Shown: positions 14,883-23,360 of the stretch, in pieces
How the letters are laid out: the number at the start of each line of letters is the position of its first letter
Numbering within the stretch: the stretch's first letter is position 1
NCBI GenBank assembly: GCA_025450975.1
Contig: JANWLI010000191.1
Coordinates: 1-32,466, forward strand
Reading direction: 5' to 3'
DNA: 32,466 bases
From: Candidatus Kapaibacterium sp.
GTDB taxonomy: Bacteria; Bacteroidota; Ignavibacteria; Palsa-1295
Notes under the pieces: model-generated
The model's database searches: none
The model's input: the letters and a program-made list of their open reading frames with translations, nothing else
What the model was told of the DNA's origin: nothing
Program-made: the position numbers and the translations under genes

Positions 14883-16166
14883 ATGAAATTCGACTCGCTG
14901 CACATCGCAGATCCCATTTTACGTGCCCTCAAGGACGAAGGTTATGTAACCCCGACGCCTATTCAGGCGCAGACAATTCCTATTGCCCTCAACGGCAAAG
15001 ACATCCTTGCGACCGCCCAAACCGGCACCGGCAAGACGGCTGCATTCGCCATCCCGATCCTGCAGGTCCTTTCAGAAGCTAAGACGACCGGCAACAAGCG
15101 GAAGATCCGCAGCCTCGTCCTCGTGCCGACACGCGAACTCTGCGTGCAGGTCGGCGATAGCTTCAAGGCCTACGGGCGGCATTTGCATCTTGTGAGCACC
15201 GTCATCTTTGGCGGCGTGCGTCAGGGTGCGCAGACCAGAGCGCTGCAGAAAGGCGTCGATATTCTCATCGCAACGCCGGGCAGATTGCACGATCTCATCG
15301 ATCAGGGATTTGTCTCGCTCAAAGACATTGAGATCTTCGTCCTCGACGAAGCTGATCGCATGCTCGACATGGGCTTTATCAACGACGTGCGCAAAGTTGT
15401 GAAGGCATTGCCCGACGACCGGCAGACGCTGTTCTTCTCGGCAACGATGCCGCCGGATATTTCGCGGCTCGCGCATGATATCCTATTCAAGCCGGAGAAA
15501 ATTTCTGTCTCGCCGCCATCGTCAACTGTGGAGACGATCGAGCAGTACGTCCTGCATGTCGATCGCAACAATAAGAGTGCGTTGCTCCTGCACATGCTCG
15601 ACAGAAAAGAGCTCAAATCGGTCCTCGTCTTTACACGGACAAAGCGTGGCGCCGATGCCGTCGTTCGCATTCTCGAACGCGCCCATGTCCGTGCCGATTC
15701 GATTCATGGCAACAAGGCGCAGAATGCCCGTCAGCGAGCGCTGGAAAATTTCAAGAGTGGTAAGATCCGTGTTCTGGTTGCAACCGATATCGCGTCGCGC
15801 GGCATCGATATCGACGACCTCGAATACGTGATCAACTATGAGATCCCGGAAGTCCCGGAGACGTACGTGCATCGCATCGGCCGTGGCGGCAGAGCCGGCG
15901 GCAAGGGTACGTCATACTCGTTCTGTGACGCATCGGAGCGCATCGATCTTCGCACCATCGAAAAACTGATCGGCAAGAAGATCCCCGTCATGGAAGATCA
16001 TCCCTTCCCGCCGGGGACAGTCCGTCCTCCGCGACCGGGGCAACTGCATTCAAATCATCCTCCGCAAAAACCGAAAGAACATACGAAGGAAGCCGCCAAA
16101 ACCGAAGAGCAGAAACGCGGCATCCAGAAGTTCACCCCGCGCAGATCAAAGAAGCGTCGGAGGTAG
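14883..16166 (+). CDS. rhlE: DEAD-box ATP-dependent RNA helicase, RhlE-like
   Basis: A 427-residue RNA helicase that would unwind short RNA duplexes in ribosome assembly or mRNA turnover. The motifs are in order: the Q motif (TPIQAQTIP), AQTGTGKT (motif I), PTREL (Ia), TPGR (Ib), VLDEADRMLDMGF (II), SAT (III), VFTRTK (IV), LVATDIASRGID (V) and YVHRIGRGGRAG (VI). The C-terminal tail is Pro/Lys-rich and basic and ends RRSKKRRR, typical of RhlE. An RNA chaperone or cold-shock role is family knowledge and not visible here. RhlE is chosen over other DEAD subfamilies because of the short C-terminal extension without an extra domain. Confidence 0.92.
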   Translation: MKFDSLHIADPILRALKDEGYVTPTPIQAQTIPIALNGKDILATAQTGTGKTAAFAIPILQVLSEAKTTGNKRKIRSLVLVPTRELCVQVGDSFKAYGRHLHLVSTVIFGGVRQGAQTRALQKGVDILIATPGRLHDLIDQGFVSLKDIEIFVLDEADRMLDMGFINDVRKVVKALPDDRQTLFFSATMPPDISRLAHDILFKPEKISVSPPSSTVETIEQYVLHVDRNNKSALLLHMLDRKELKSVLVFTRTKRGADAVVRILERAHVRADSIHGNKAQNARQRALENFKSGKIRVLVATDIASRGIDIDDLEYVINYEIPEVPETYVHRIGRGGRAGGKGTSYSFCDASERIDLRTIEKLIGKKIPVMEDHPFPPGTVRPPRPGQLHSNHPPQKPKEHTKEAAKTEEQKRGIQKFTPRRSKKRRR

Positions 16167-16206
16167 GTCGGCCCCAGACCAGTCTCAACTGCCCACGTTT
16201 GCTTCG

Positions 16207-16214
16207 TATTTTTG
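16207..16214 (+). promoter_or_regulatory. TATTTTTG -7 box close to the start codon
   Basis: TATTTTTG matches TAnnTTTG and ends six bases before the ATG at 16221, so the mRNA would be nearly leaderless. Confidence 0.5.
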
Positions 16215-16220
16215 ACTACT

Positions 16221-17477
16221 ATGAATGACGTTCTCGACGTTGCCGTCATTGGCGCCGGACATTCCGGACTTGCCGTCAGCTACCTGCTAAAGCAGCGTGG
16301 CTTCAACCATCTCGTGTTCGAGCGTGGCCAGATCGGCGAGGCGTGGCGTTCGCAGCGATGGGATTCGTTTTCGCTCAATACACCGAATAAGTATAATGTC
16401 CTACCCGGTGCAGAATTGACCGCCGCCGATCCCGATGGCTTCAGTTCGGCTCCGGAGTATGTCAATCAGCTCGAAGCCTATGCTGTTTCAAATACCTTGC
16501 CCGTTCGTCAGCATGCGTCAGTTGTATCGGTCGAACGCATTGATAACGATCCGCACTTTACGATAACCGTTACCGAAGACGGGACGCCTCGGACTTATCG
16601 CGCGAAGCAAGTCGTCGCAACATCGGGTGCACAATTCGGACGGCAAGTACCATCATTTGCATCTAAGATCTCGCCATCGATCTTGCAGCTTCATACGTCG
16701 GAGTATCGCAGCCCTTCGCAGTTGTCGCCGGGAGCCGTGCTCGTTGTCGGTGGTGCGCAATCGGGTTGTCAGATTTCCGAAGATCTCGTCGATGCCGGTC
16801 GCAATGTCTACTTTGCAACAAGCCAGGTGCCGCGAGTCCCTCGTCGCTATCGCGGCCGCGACATTGTCGAGTGGTTTGTCAACATCGGCTTTTACCATAT
16901 GCCCGTTACTGCCGTTACCGATCCGCAGATGTTGCGGGTGAGGTTTCCTGCCATCTCCGGCGTTGGCGAACGAGGCCATACGCTAAGCCTTCAGTCGCTT
17001 GCCGGCAAAGGCGTGACGATCCTCGGCAAGATGCATGATGCAGATGCAAGCCATGCGTATCTTGCGCCGGATGCTGCAGCGAATGTGATGTACGGCGACA
17101 AGTTCTCGATGATGGCAAAGAACATGGTCGACGACTACATCGCGAAGAACGGCATCGATGCTCCGCCGCCGGAAGATGATGCAGCCGATATTCCCGATGC
17201 CGAAGCGACATGCGCATCGGAGGTCACATCGCTCGACTTCGCCGCTCATAACATTACGTCCATTATCTGGACGATCGGCTTCGCGCCGAATTTCAGCTAC
17301 CTCAAGCTTCCCGTCTTCGATGCGGCAGGACTTCCGCAACATGCGAATGGCGTCGCGGAAGTCAAAGGCGTCTACTTCATGGGCCTCCCATGGATGCGGG
17401 CCCGGAAGTCGCTCATGATCTTCGGCGCTGCTGACGATGCCGAGTACATTGTCGGCATGATCGAGAAGTCGAAGTAG
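16221..17477 (+). CDS. FAD/NAD(P)-dependent oxidoreductase of the flavin monooxygenase type
   Basis: A 418-residue flavoprotein with two dinucleotide-binding sites. The first is VAVIGAGHSG near residue 10 for FAD. The second, VLVVGGAQSG near residue 175, is for NAD(P). WRSQRWDSFSLNTPNKYN between them is typical of the family that includes CzcO-like and Trk-related flavoproteins. The C-terminal part has the IIWTIGF and GVYFMGLPW segments that cover the flavin. ATG at 16221 is taken as the start rather than the TTG at 16212. The substrate cannot be told from the sequence. It stands alone between the helicase and a minus-strand gene. Confidence 0.85.
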   Translation: MNDVLDVAVIGAGHSGLAVSYLLKQRGFNHLVFERGQIGEAWRSQRWDSFSLNTPNKYNVLPGAELTAADPDGFSSAPEYVNQLEAYAVSNTLPVRQHASVVSVERIDNDPHFTITVTEDGTPRTYRAKQVVATSGAQFGRQVPSFASKISPSILQLHTSEYRSPSQLSPGAVLVVGGAQSGCQISEDLVDAGRNVYFATSQVPRVPRRYRGRDIVEWFVNIGFYHMPVTAVTDPQMLRVRFPAISGVGERGHTLSLQSLAGKGVTILGKMHDADASHAYLAPDAAANVMYGDKFSMMAKNMVDDYIAKNGIDAPPPEDDAADIPDAEATCASEVTSLDFAAHNITSIIWTIGFAPNFSYLKLPVFDAAGLPQHANGVAEVKGVYFMGLPWMRARKSLMIFGAADDAEYIVGMIEKSK

Positions 17478-17488
17478 CGGAGGAGGGC

Positions 17489-17522
17489 GTTCGGAGGTAC
17501 GGGGGTTCGGGCGTTCGGGGAT
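17489..17522. repeat. GTTCGGGG short repeat
   Basis: Three variants of GGCGTTCGGGG or GGGGTTCGGG follow in 34 bases, matching the family at 13585, 17940 (reverse), 25353 and 26910. Confidence 0.6.
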
Positions 17523-17526
17523 GCGA

Positions 17527-17892
17527 TTATTGACGAAGAGATCTGATCAAGCCGTTTAGCAGTCTGCCTGTTTCCTGAGCCTTTTCCCATAACTTTTCAG
17601 CATCAGCTTTAGACATGAAGTTTAGTCTTACTGATAGTATCATCTGCGTTTCCAATTCCGCTAATGATCCTCTTGCTATCGAAAGATGATGAAGATATTC
17701 TTTACTTCCCTTGCGGTCATGGCCTTCGGCAATATTAGAAGGAATGGATATTGAAGAGCGGTTCATCTGCGAAATGATCCCGAACTGCTCTTTCGAAGGA
17801 AACTTGGATGTAGCATCATAGACCATAACAGCGAAGTCCATGGCTACCTGCCATGCCTCAAGATCACGATACGTAACAATAGTAGATTTCAT
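17527..17892 (-). CDS. Four-helix-bundle protein (23S rRNA IVP-like family)
   Basis: A 121-residue all-helical protein of the family originally described from intervening sequences of 23S rRNA genes. Diagnostic stretches are DLEAWQVAMDFAVMVY at the N-terminus, FPSKEQFGIISQMNRSS, SIPSNIAEGHDRKGSKEYLHHL and a glutamate-rich third helix SLAELETQM. Members form pentamers and occur widely as free-standing genes of unknown role. It lies opposite to its neighbours and is flanked by GTTCGGGG repeats on both sides. Confidence 0.88.
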   Translation of the reverse strand: MKSTIVTYRDLEAWQVAMDFAVMVYDATSKFPSKEQFGIISQMNRSSISIPSNIAEGHDRKGSKEYLHHLSIARGSLAELETQMILSVRLNFMSKADAEKLWEKAQETGRLLNGLIRSLRQ

Positions 17893-17939
17893 AATTATAA
17901 TGATAAAGTAAGACTTTCAAACTTACAATAAAAAACCGA

Positions 17940-18000
17940 TCCCCGAACCCCCGACCCCCGCTACCGGACGCCCGAACCCCCGAACCCCCGACCCCCAGCC
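17940..18000. repeat. CCCCCGAAC tandem repeat (reverse orientation of GTTCGGGG)
   Basis: CCCGAACCCCCGACCCCCG-type units occur several times. This is the reverse complement of the repeat on the other side of the four-helix-bundle gene, so that gene is framed by inverted copies. Confidence 0.7.
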
Positions 18001-18004
18001 TCCG

Positions 18005-18012
18005 TATTTTCG
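18005..18012 (+). promoter_or_regulatory. TATTTTCG -7-like box near the GTG start
   Basis: TATTTTCG differs from TAnnTTTG by one base and ends six bases before the GTG at 18019. It repeats the spacing seen at 14327 and 16207. Confidence 0.35.
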
Positions 18013-18018
18013 CAGTGC

Positions 18019-18969
18019 GTGACTAACACCACCATCGCCAAAGCTACCTTCCTGCTGCTTGCTGCAGCATGCCTGCTGCCATTCATGTCGCCGCCGATCG
18101 CGCTTGGCATTGGCATCGTCTTCGCTATCTTCGTCGGCAATCCGTATCCGAAGCAGACTGCCAAAGTCCAGAAGCTGCTGCTGCAGGCGTGCGTTGTCCT
18201 GCTGGGCTTTGGCATGGACCTTAACGCCGTCATCGAGGCGGGCCGCACCGGATTCGTCTTCACCGTCGCGACCATCGCCGGGACGCTCGTCCTGGGCTAC
18301 GTCGTCGGCAAGGCGATGGGGATCGGCACTTCGATCCGGCATCTGATCTCGAGCGGCACGGCGATCTGCGGCGGCTCGGCGATCGCTGCTGTCGGCTCGG
18401 CGATGAAGGCCGATAGCAACGCAATGTCGGTCGCGCTGGCGACGGTCTTCGTGCTCAATGCCGTCGCGCTCTTCATCTTCCCAATGCTTGGCGAAATGCT
18501 CGGGATGTCGCAGGAGCAGTTCGGCATCTGGTCGGCGATCGCCATTCATGACACAAGTTCGGTTGTCGGCGCAGCGTCTCGGTACGGGATGACGGCGCTG
18601 GCGATCGCGACGACGGTCAAGCTGGCCCGCGCGCTGTGGATCATACCGCTCGCGATCGGGACGGCCGTCGCCTTTCGGACCAAAGGCGCGAAGATCGCCA
18701 TTCCCTGGTTCATCTTCCTCTTCGTTCTGGCCGCCGTGATCCGGACGCTCATGATGCAGACGGATATGACGTGGGTGATCGTCGTCGAGTACTTCCCCTA
18801 CCTTATATCGGCAGCGCGGATCGGTCTCGTGCTGACCCTTTTCCTGATCGGCGCCGGCCTCTCAAAAGCCGCGCTCCGAGAAGTAGGCGCCAAGCCCCTG
18901 GTCTTCGGCGTGATCCTGTGGGTTGCGATCAGCGTCGTCTCGCTGGCAGTGGTGCTGCAGACGGTCTGA
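18019..18969 (+). CDS. YeiH/UPF0324-type putative sulfate exporter
   Basis: An integral membrane protein of 316 residues with about ten hydrophobic segments. Family marks are the early GIVFAIFVGNPYP, LLGFGMDLNAVI, the conserved SSGTAICGGSAIAAVGSAMKA loop and GIWSAIAIHDTSSVVGAA. The family is proposed to export sulfate or related sulfonates, but no substrate is proven here. GTG at 18019 is the start; it has a -7-like box directly upstream and no ribosome-binding site. Confidence 0.9.
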   Translation: MTNTTIAKATFLLLAAACLLPFMSPPIALGIGIVFAIFVGNPYPKQTAKVQKLLLQACVVLLGFGMDLNAVIEAGRTGFVFTVATIAGTLVLGYVVGKAMGIGTSIRHLISSGTAICGGSAIAAVGSAMKADSNAMSVALATVFVLNAVALFIFPMLGEMLGMSQEQFGIWSAIAIHDTSSVVGAASRYGMTALAIATTVKLARALWIIPLAIGTAVAFRTKGAKIAIPWFIFLFVLAAVIRTLMMQTDMTWVIVVEYFPYLISAARIGLVLTLFLIGAGLSKAALREVGAKPLVFGVILWVAISVVSLAVVLQTV

Positions 18970-19020
18970 GTCCCTTTTTAACTTTTGACTTTTGACTTCC
19001 CCACCAACTCCCACAAATCG

Positions 19021-19075
19021 CAAATTTCCCCCTGTAAGCCCTTGTAAATAAACGATATCAATTTACACACACACG
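19021..19075. repeat. Sequence block shared with the gene at 8041-8095
   Basis: AATTTCCCCCTGTAA and ATTTACACACACAC occur here and at 8043-8096, separated by 23 and 24 bases of weaker likeness. At 8043-8096 the block is inside a coding region, on the minus strand. Confidence 0.6.
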
Positions 19076-19079
19076 CCGG

Positions 19080-19112
19080 GAGTTGATAGTTGTCAGTTGA
19101 TAGTTGATAGCG
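19080..19112. repeat. GTTGATAGTTG short repeat
   Basis: AGTTGATAGTTGTCAGTTGA and a further unit, ending GATAG, belong to the same family as the GACTATC repeats in reverse complement. Confidence 0.6.
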
Positions 19113-19462
19113 GGATGCGCTGGAGAGTCGGTAGTCGTTAGCGGAATTCCCCGGGACCTCCGGAAATTTACACGCGCGGTGGGAGAAAATCCCACGAATC
19201 CCAGTCCGTGCCCAGAAGAGAGCGCCCGTGAAAACCATATATCTGGAAGTTGAGAACATGCGCCTGGATCGGCAAAAATGTTAGAATCGGAGAGAACAAA
19301 GCATGGGGATATGCTGTATTCGGGAGTATAACAATTATTTTATATATAGGATTCGGGGGGAATGATGCAATATCAGACTTTGGAGCTAAGCTTTTAATTT
19401 AGGCTGGATATAACTATTGGGAGAGTTGGGATAGAAATTGTGTGGAATGTATAAAAATATCA

Positions 19463-19470
19463 TATTTTTG
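19463..19470 (+). promoter_or_regulatory. Promoter of the methyltransferase-protease operon
   Basis: TATTTTTG (19463-19470) fits the TAnnTTTG -7 box, and TTG at 19438-19440 lies 22 bases upstream, close to the -33 spacing. The start codon is at 19492, so the leader would be about 15 bases. It is the only promoter I can see for the five genes. Confidence 0.55.
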
Positions 19471-19491
19471 TAAAAGGAAATATCCGCTCAG

Positions 19492-20586
19492 ATGACTAAG
19501 AACCCCAAAAACATTGCTTTTGATGATTTTGCCGTAGTAGATTTATTTTGCGGGATTGGTGGACTCACCCATGGTTTTATAAAGGAAAATTTTATAGTTG
19601 ATGCCGGAATTGATTTCGATCAATCATGCAAATACGCATATGAAAAAAATAACGATACAAAATTCATATACAACGATATTACCCAACTCTCTCTAAGAAA
19701 GTTAACTTCCTTATATACTAAGGGTAAGAAAAAAATTCTTATCGGCTGTGCGCCTTGTCAACCATTTTCTAAATATAATCATACTGAAAAAAAGAGTAAA
19801 CATATTGAAAAATCTAAATGGAAGTTACTCTACTCATTTTCCGCATTAATCCAAAAGCTGCAACCAAAGATTATTTCTATGGAGAATGTCCCACAACTTG
19901 TTAATTTTAATAATGGAAAAATCTTTAATGACTTTATAAGTAAGCTGCGGCGAAGTGGTTATCATATTAGTTGGTCAATTGTAAACGCACAAGATTATGG
20001 GGTTCCTCAACGACGCAAACGGTTGATTCTATTCGGATCTAAATATGGAGAAATAAAACTAATCGATAAAACTGTAACCGAAAAAAAATATAAGACAGTT
20101 AGAATGGCGATAGGCCATCTCCCACCTGTTGAAGACGGCATCGTTCTTTCAGATGATCCCTTACATAGAGCACGAAAGTTAACAGAGTTAAACAAGAAAC
20201 GAATTCAAGCAACCAAAGAGGGGGGATTCTGGCGCGACTGGGACAAAGACCTCTGGCTAGACTGCCATAAGAACGATATCGGGAAAGAATATAGAAGCGT
20301 TTATGGAAGAATGAATTGGGACGATGTTGCTCCTACTATGACGACTTATTGTGTAGGACTAAGCAATGGACGATTTGGCCACCCTGAGCAAGATAGGGCG
20401 ATTTCACTGAGGGAAGCTGCATTACTACAAAGTTTTCCAGAATCATATGATTTAATCGATCCAGAAGCAACATTCTCTTCTCCTAAAATTGCAAGACACA
20501 TTGGGAATGCGGTTCCAGTGGAACTGGGTATAGTCATTGCCAAAACAATAAAAAAACATATCAACGAAGTTGGAAGAATTAGATAA
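19492..20586 (+). CDS. DNA (cytosine-5-)-methyltransferase
   Basis: A complete C5 cytosine methyltransferase of 364 residues. Motif I is VVDLFCGIGGLTHGF, motif IV has the catalytic Cys89 in CAPCQPFS, motif VI is MENVPQ, motif VIII is QDYGVPQRRKRL and motif X is ARHIGNAVPVELG. The target recognition part between VIII and IX (about residues 200-270) is short, as in single-specificity Dcm-like enzymes; the recognised sequence cannot be read from it. It is the first gene of the AT-rich operon and overlaps the next gene by 17 bases. It would mark self DNA with 5-methylcytosine, and the Vsr gene at the end of the operon fits repair of deaminated 5-methylcytosine. No restriction enzyme is next to it. 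Confidence 0.95.
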   Translation: MTKNPKNIAFDDFAVVDLFCGIGGLTHGFIKENFIVDAGIDFDQSCKYAYEKNNDTKFIYNDITQLSLRKLTSLYTKGKKKILIGCAPCQPFSKYNHTEKKSKHIEKSKWKLLYSFSALIQKLQPKIISMENVPQLVNFNNGKIFNDFISKLRRSGYHISWSIVNAQDYGVPQRRKRLILFGSKYGEIKLIDKTVTEKKYKTVRMAIGHLPPVEDGIVLSDDPLHRARKLTELNKKRIQATKEGGFWRDWDKDLWLDCHKNDIGKEYRSVYGRMNWDDVAPTMTTYCVGLSNGRFGHPEQDRAISLREAALLQSFPESYDLIDPEATFSSPKIARHIGNAVPVELGIVIAKTIKKHINEVGRIR

Positions 20587-22738
20587 TAAGCTTCGCTGGC
20601 GATTTGACGTTAATACTTTCCGACTGCTGGGAAGAGAGCTAATTACCGATCGCATAACAGCAGTTTTCGAATTGGTTAAAAACTGCTATGATGCAAACAG
20701 CACAGAAGTAGACGTCATGTTTTTTGGTGTTGCCCCGGTTGACACTAAAAGCAAGCTAAATACAAATGGGAATGTGTCTTCAATCATAACAAAACCACTC
20801 GATGGAAAGGTGATAATTAAAGACAATGGCATAGGTATGTCATTTGAGGACATCCGTGACAAATGGATGGTAGTTGGCACAAATAGTAAGCGCGTTCAAT
20901 TGTTCTCAGATGAACCTTTCAAGAGACGGTTTGTAGGAGAAAAAGGGATAGGTCGATTTGCTGTCGATAAGTTAGGTGCTCAAGTAAAAATCATAACAAA
21001 GAAGGCTGGCGATGTTAGCTGGTTAAATGTTGAAATAAATTGGGAGGAGTATGAGAGCAAAGCATCGCAAGAGCAGTTAATCTTATTTACGGATATTGAG
21101 AACAAATACTATTATACTGACGCCTCAGTAGATGAGCAGGGGACAATTCTTGAAATTACTAAAATAAACGATTATTGGACAAAGCTTGATATTGACAGGC
21201 TTTTTAAAGAATTAGCTAAAGTTGTTTCTCCTTTTTTTGCTTCAGTCAACCCATTTAATATTTATCTAACTTGCAGTGACTTCCCAGACTATGTAAAAAA
21301 GAAGCACGTAAAAGCCGATGAAACCAAATATTCGTCCCATAAGGCAACTATAGATTTCGACCTTAATGCTGGGTCACAAGAACAATTAGTATTTGACGAA
21401 AAGGGCGGTCAAATCAACACTGAGAAAATTCCGATAAAATCGTTTGGCCCTGTAAAAATGCTACTCTACTACTTCAACAATGAAGCAAAAAAACGGTATA
21501 ATCGGGCATATAAGAACGACGACTCTAGAATAGATGGAATTAAGATTTATCGGAATGGAATAATCACCACTCCATTTGCAGAATTTGAGGCGCATCCAGA
21601 TAAAAAACGAGATATCTTAGGTATTGATAAGAGATTATGGAGAGATATTTTTAATAAAGTCAGTAGTCGCGAAGTTATCGGCATAGTTGAGATAACAAAA
21701 GAAAACAACCCTCAGATTATTGATGCGACGAATAGACAAGACTTTGTTGATACGCTGGAATTCAGAGATCTAAAAGTTTTTATAATTCAGCAACTTGATG
21801 TTCTTGCCAAGTTAAAACAATATGAAAGGAGCAAGACAAAGGCGCAGCGACAAACTGCTCTGGAGAAAGCTGGGGCCGACATTAAGTCTTTCAAAGATGT
21901 TATTGAAAATATTGAAAGTCAAAATCCTGTTCTTAAGGAGTATTTAGAGCCGCTTAAAGAGCAAGCAATTCAAATTGGGAGAACAGTTTCAAAGGGAATT
22001 CAAGAGCAAAAAAAAGAGCGCGAAGAATTCACTCGGAAAGAGAATATTTATTTTTCATTGATGTCCTTGCAGGACTATGCAATACGGATATCACATGCAG
22101 TTCGAACCTCACTGGGCAAAATTAAAAGAATGGCCGAGTACTTCAAGGACCATTTCCCAGATGAAAACTTAACTGATGATTTCAAGGAATACTCGCTGCT
22201 TATCTATGAAGAGATGAATACTTTAAGCAGAGTCATCGATTTTATGCTAAGCTATGCAGCTTCTAATGCTGATTTCGTCGACTTCAGCGTAAAAGAGTTA
22301 ATTTTGAACCTTCTCACCGTATCCTATAAACAGACCTTTAAAGATGAAGGCATAACGCTAACAATTGACATTAAGGATAATTTTATAGTTAACGCCAATA
22401 AAAAATTTTTTGAAGACATAATACAGAATCTCGTTTCGAATTCCATAAAAGCTCTCCAAAAAATGCCGAATAAGCATATAAAGTGCACGGGATATATTGA
22501 GGACAAGCAATTTGTTTTCTTTTTTTCTGACAATGGCGTAGGAATAAAGAGAGGCGAAGAAGATAAAGTTTTTGAGATCTACTACACAACGACAGCAGAA
22601 GAAGGTGGTGCTGGTCTTGGGTTATTTATTGTAAAGACCAGGATTGAAGCTTTGAAAGGCACGGTCGAGATTGTTCAACCTGAATTCAATCCGAGCGGTG
22701 CGACGATTAAAATCACATTGCCATTTAGGGAGGGGTAG
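20570..22738 (+). CDS. Dual-GHKL protein: Hsp90/MutL-like ATPase plus histidine kinase
   Basis: A 722-residue protein with two ATP-binding GHKL folds. The first (about 1-330) has the N box ELVKNCYDA (34-42), DNGIGM (85-90) and GEKGIGRFA (123-131), the pattern of Hsp90, MutL and MORC ATPases. A coiled-coil-rich linker (about 400-490) contains QKKEREEFTRKEN. The second has a dimerisation helix with His509 (RISHAVRTSLGKI) and a kinase domain with N box FEDIIQNLVSNSIKAL (614-629), D654-NGVG-658 and GGAGLGLFIVKTR. His509 is the likely phosphorylated residue. There is no TM segment, so it is cytosolic. The start is TTG at 20570, because the first in-frame ATG is 49 codons later and would cut the N box. 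It overlaps the methyltransferase gene and is followed by the receiver gene. Confidence 0.9.
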   Translation: MEELDNKLRWRFDVNTFRLLGRELITDRITAVFELVKNCYDANSTEVDVMFFGVAPVDTKSKLNTNGNVSSIITKPLDGKVIIKDNGIGMSFEDIRDKWMVVGTNSKRVQLFSDEPFKRRFVGEKGIGRFAVDKLGAQVKIITKKAGDVSWLNVEINWEEYESKASQEQLILFTDIENKYYYTDASVDEQGTILEITKINDYWTKLDIDRLFKELAKVVSPFFASVNPFNIYLTCSDFPDYVKKKHVKADETKYSSHKATIDFDLNAGSQEQLVFDEKGGQINTEKIPIKSFGPVKMLLYYFNNEAKKRYNRAYKNDDSRIDGIKIYRNGIITTPFAEFEAHPDKKRDILGIDKRLWRDIFNKVSSREVIGIVEITKENNPQIIDATNRQDFVDTLEFRDLKVFIIQQLDVLAKLKQYERSKTKAQRQTALEKAGADIKSFKDVIENIESQNPVLKEYLEPLKEQAIQIGRTVSKGIQEQKKEREEFTRKENIYFSLMSLQDYAIRISHAVRTSLGKIKRMAEYFKDHFPDENLTDDFKEYSLLIYEEMNTLSRVIDFMLSYAASNADFVDFSVKELILNLLTVSYKQTFKDEGITLTIDIKDNFIVNANKKFFEDIIQNLVSNSIKALQKMPNKHIKCTGYIEDKQFVFFFSDNGVGIKRGEEDKVFEIYYTTTAEEGGAGLGLFIVKTRIEALKGTVEIVQPEFNPSGATIKITLPFREG

Positions 22739-22739
22739 G

Positions 22740-23360
22740 ATGCCGATTTCTAGCATAAAAACTGTTATAATTCATGATAATTTATCTCCACGCGATCCCC
22801 TGATCGTTGAACTTCAAAAAATATACGGCAAAAATAATGTTATTTTTTTTAAGGATGCTCAAGAAGGCTTAACCTATCTAAATGAACATATTACTGAAAA
22901 ATTAATAGTATTATTAGACCTAAATTTTGAGTCGTCGAACCCTCTCACAGGCGGAAAACTTTTTGAAGAAATTCGGAAAAAAACCTCATTAATTTACGTG
23001 ATTATATGGACTGCAGCAGACTTAAGTTCTGTCGACAAAGAAGACCTTGTTAGTTTTATAAATAACGATGCTCTTGCATTTGCATATGCAACTGCGGACA
23101 CCGCGGAAATCATCAATCTTATCAATAAGGCATCTCATCAACTCTCAACCAGAATTGACGCCCTACTTGAAGATCTGATTGCCCACCAACCTAATAATAC
23201 GAAGGACACTCCAACCTTCATGACAAAGGATGGGAAACAATATACCTTAAATGAAATAGCAGATAGCATACGCCATCAGGATGAGCTGGGCAAAATGATA
23301 GAAGCGAGCATCTTAAATTTAGCTATCGACTTATTAATACGACATGAGAAGCCGATCTGA
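22740..23360 (+). CDS. Response-regulator receiver protein without DNA-binding domain
   Basis: The 206-residue product starts with a receiver domain (about 1-135). The phosphoacceptor is probably Asp60 in VLLDLNF, the threonine is T91 in IIWTAAD, and D13 lies in the acidic pocket (VIIHDN). The conserved lysine after strand five is not apparent: the segment FAYATADTAEIINLI has no lysine at the expected place. The C-terminal 70 residues are helical with no helix-turn-helix or enzyme motif. ATG at 22740 is chosen because GGGAGGGG lies just upstream; it starts one base after the kinase stop. It is placed between the kinase and the peptidase and may pass a phosphoryl-dependent signal to the peptidase. 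Confidence 0.8.
   Translation: MPISSIKTVIIHDNLSPRDPLIVELQKIYGKNNVIFFKDAQEGLTYLNEHITEKLIVLLDLNFESSNPLTGGKLFEEIRKKTSLIYVIIWTAADLSSVDKEDLVSFINNDALAFAYATADTAEIINLINKASHQLSTRIDALLEDLIAHQPNNTKDTPTFMTKDGKQYTLNEIADSIRHQDELGKMIEASILNLAIDLLIRHEKPI

Larger units (their letters stand above)
18970..19491. other. Gene-free stretch left of the methyltransferase island
   Basis: No gene is supported. A minus-strand open frame (18978-19259) has repeats at its core and is likely spurious. The stretch contains a block at 19021-19075 shared with 8041-8095, a GTTGATAGTTG repeat at 19080-19112, and AT-rich DNA from about 19250 that belongs to the island. The promoter of the methyltransferase operon lies at its right end. 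Confidence 0.7.

Noticed and set aside
8041..19075. Template and variable repeats of a diversity-generating retroelement
   Set aside because: The two related blocks do not differ mainly at adenines and no reverse transcriptase is in the window.
18978..19259. A 93-codon minus-strand open frame
   Set aside because: Its middle is made of intergenic repeats and the block shared with 8041-8096. Only VCK and LQGEI recall the RecA-like gene, so at most it is a decayed fragment.
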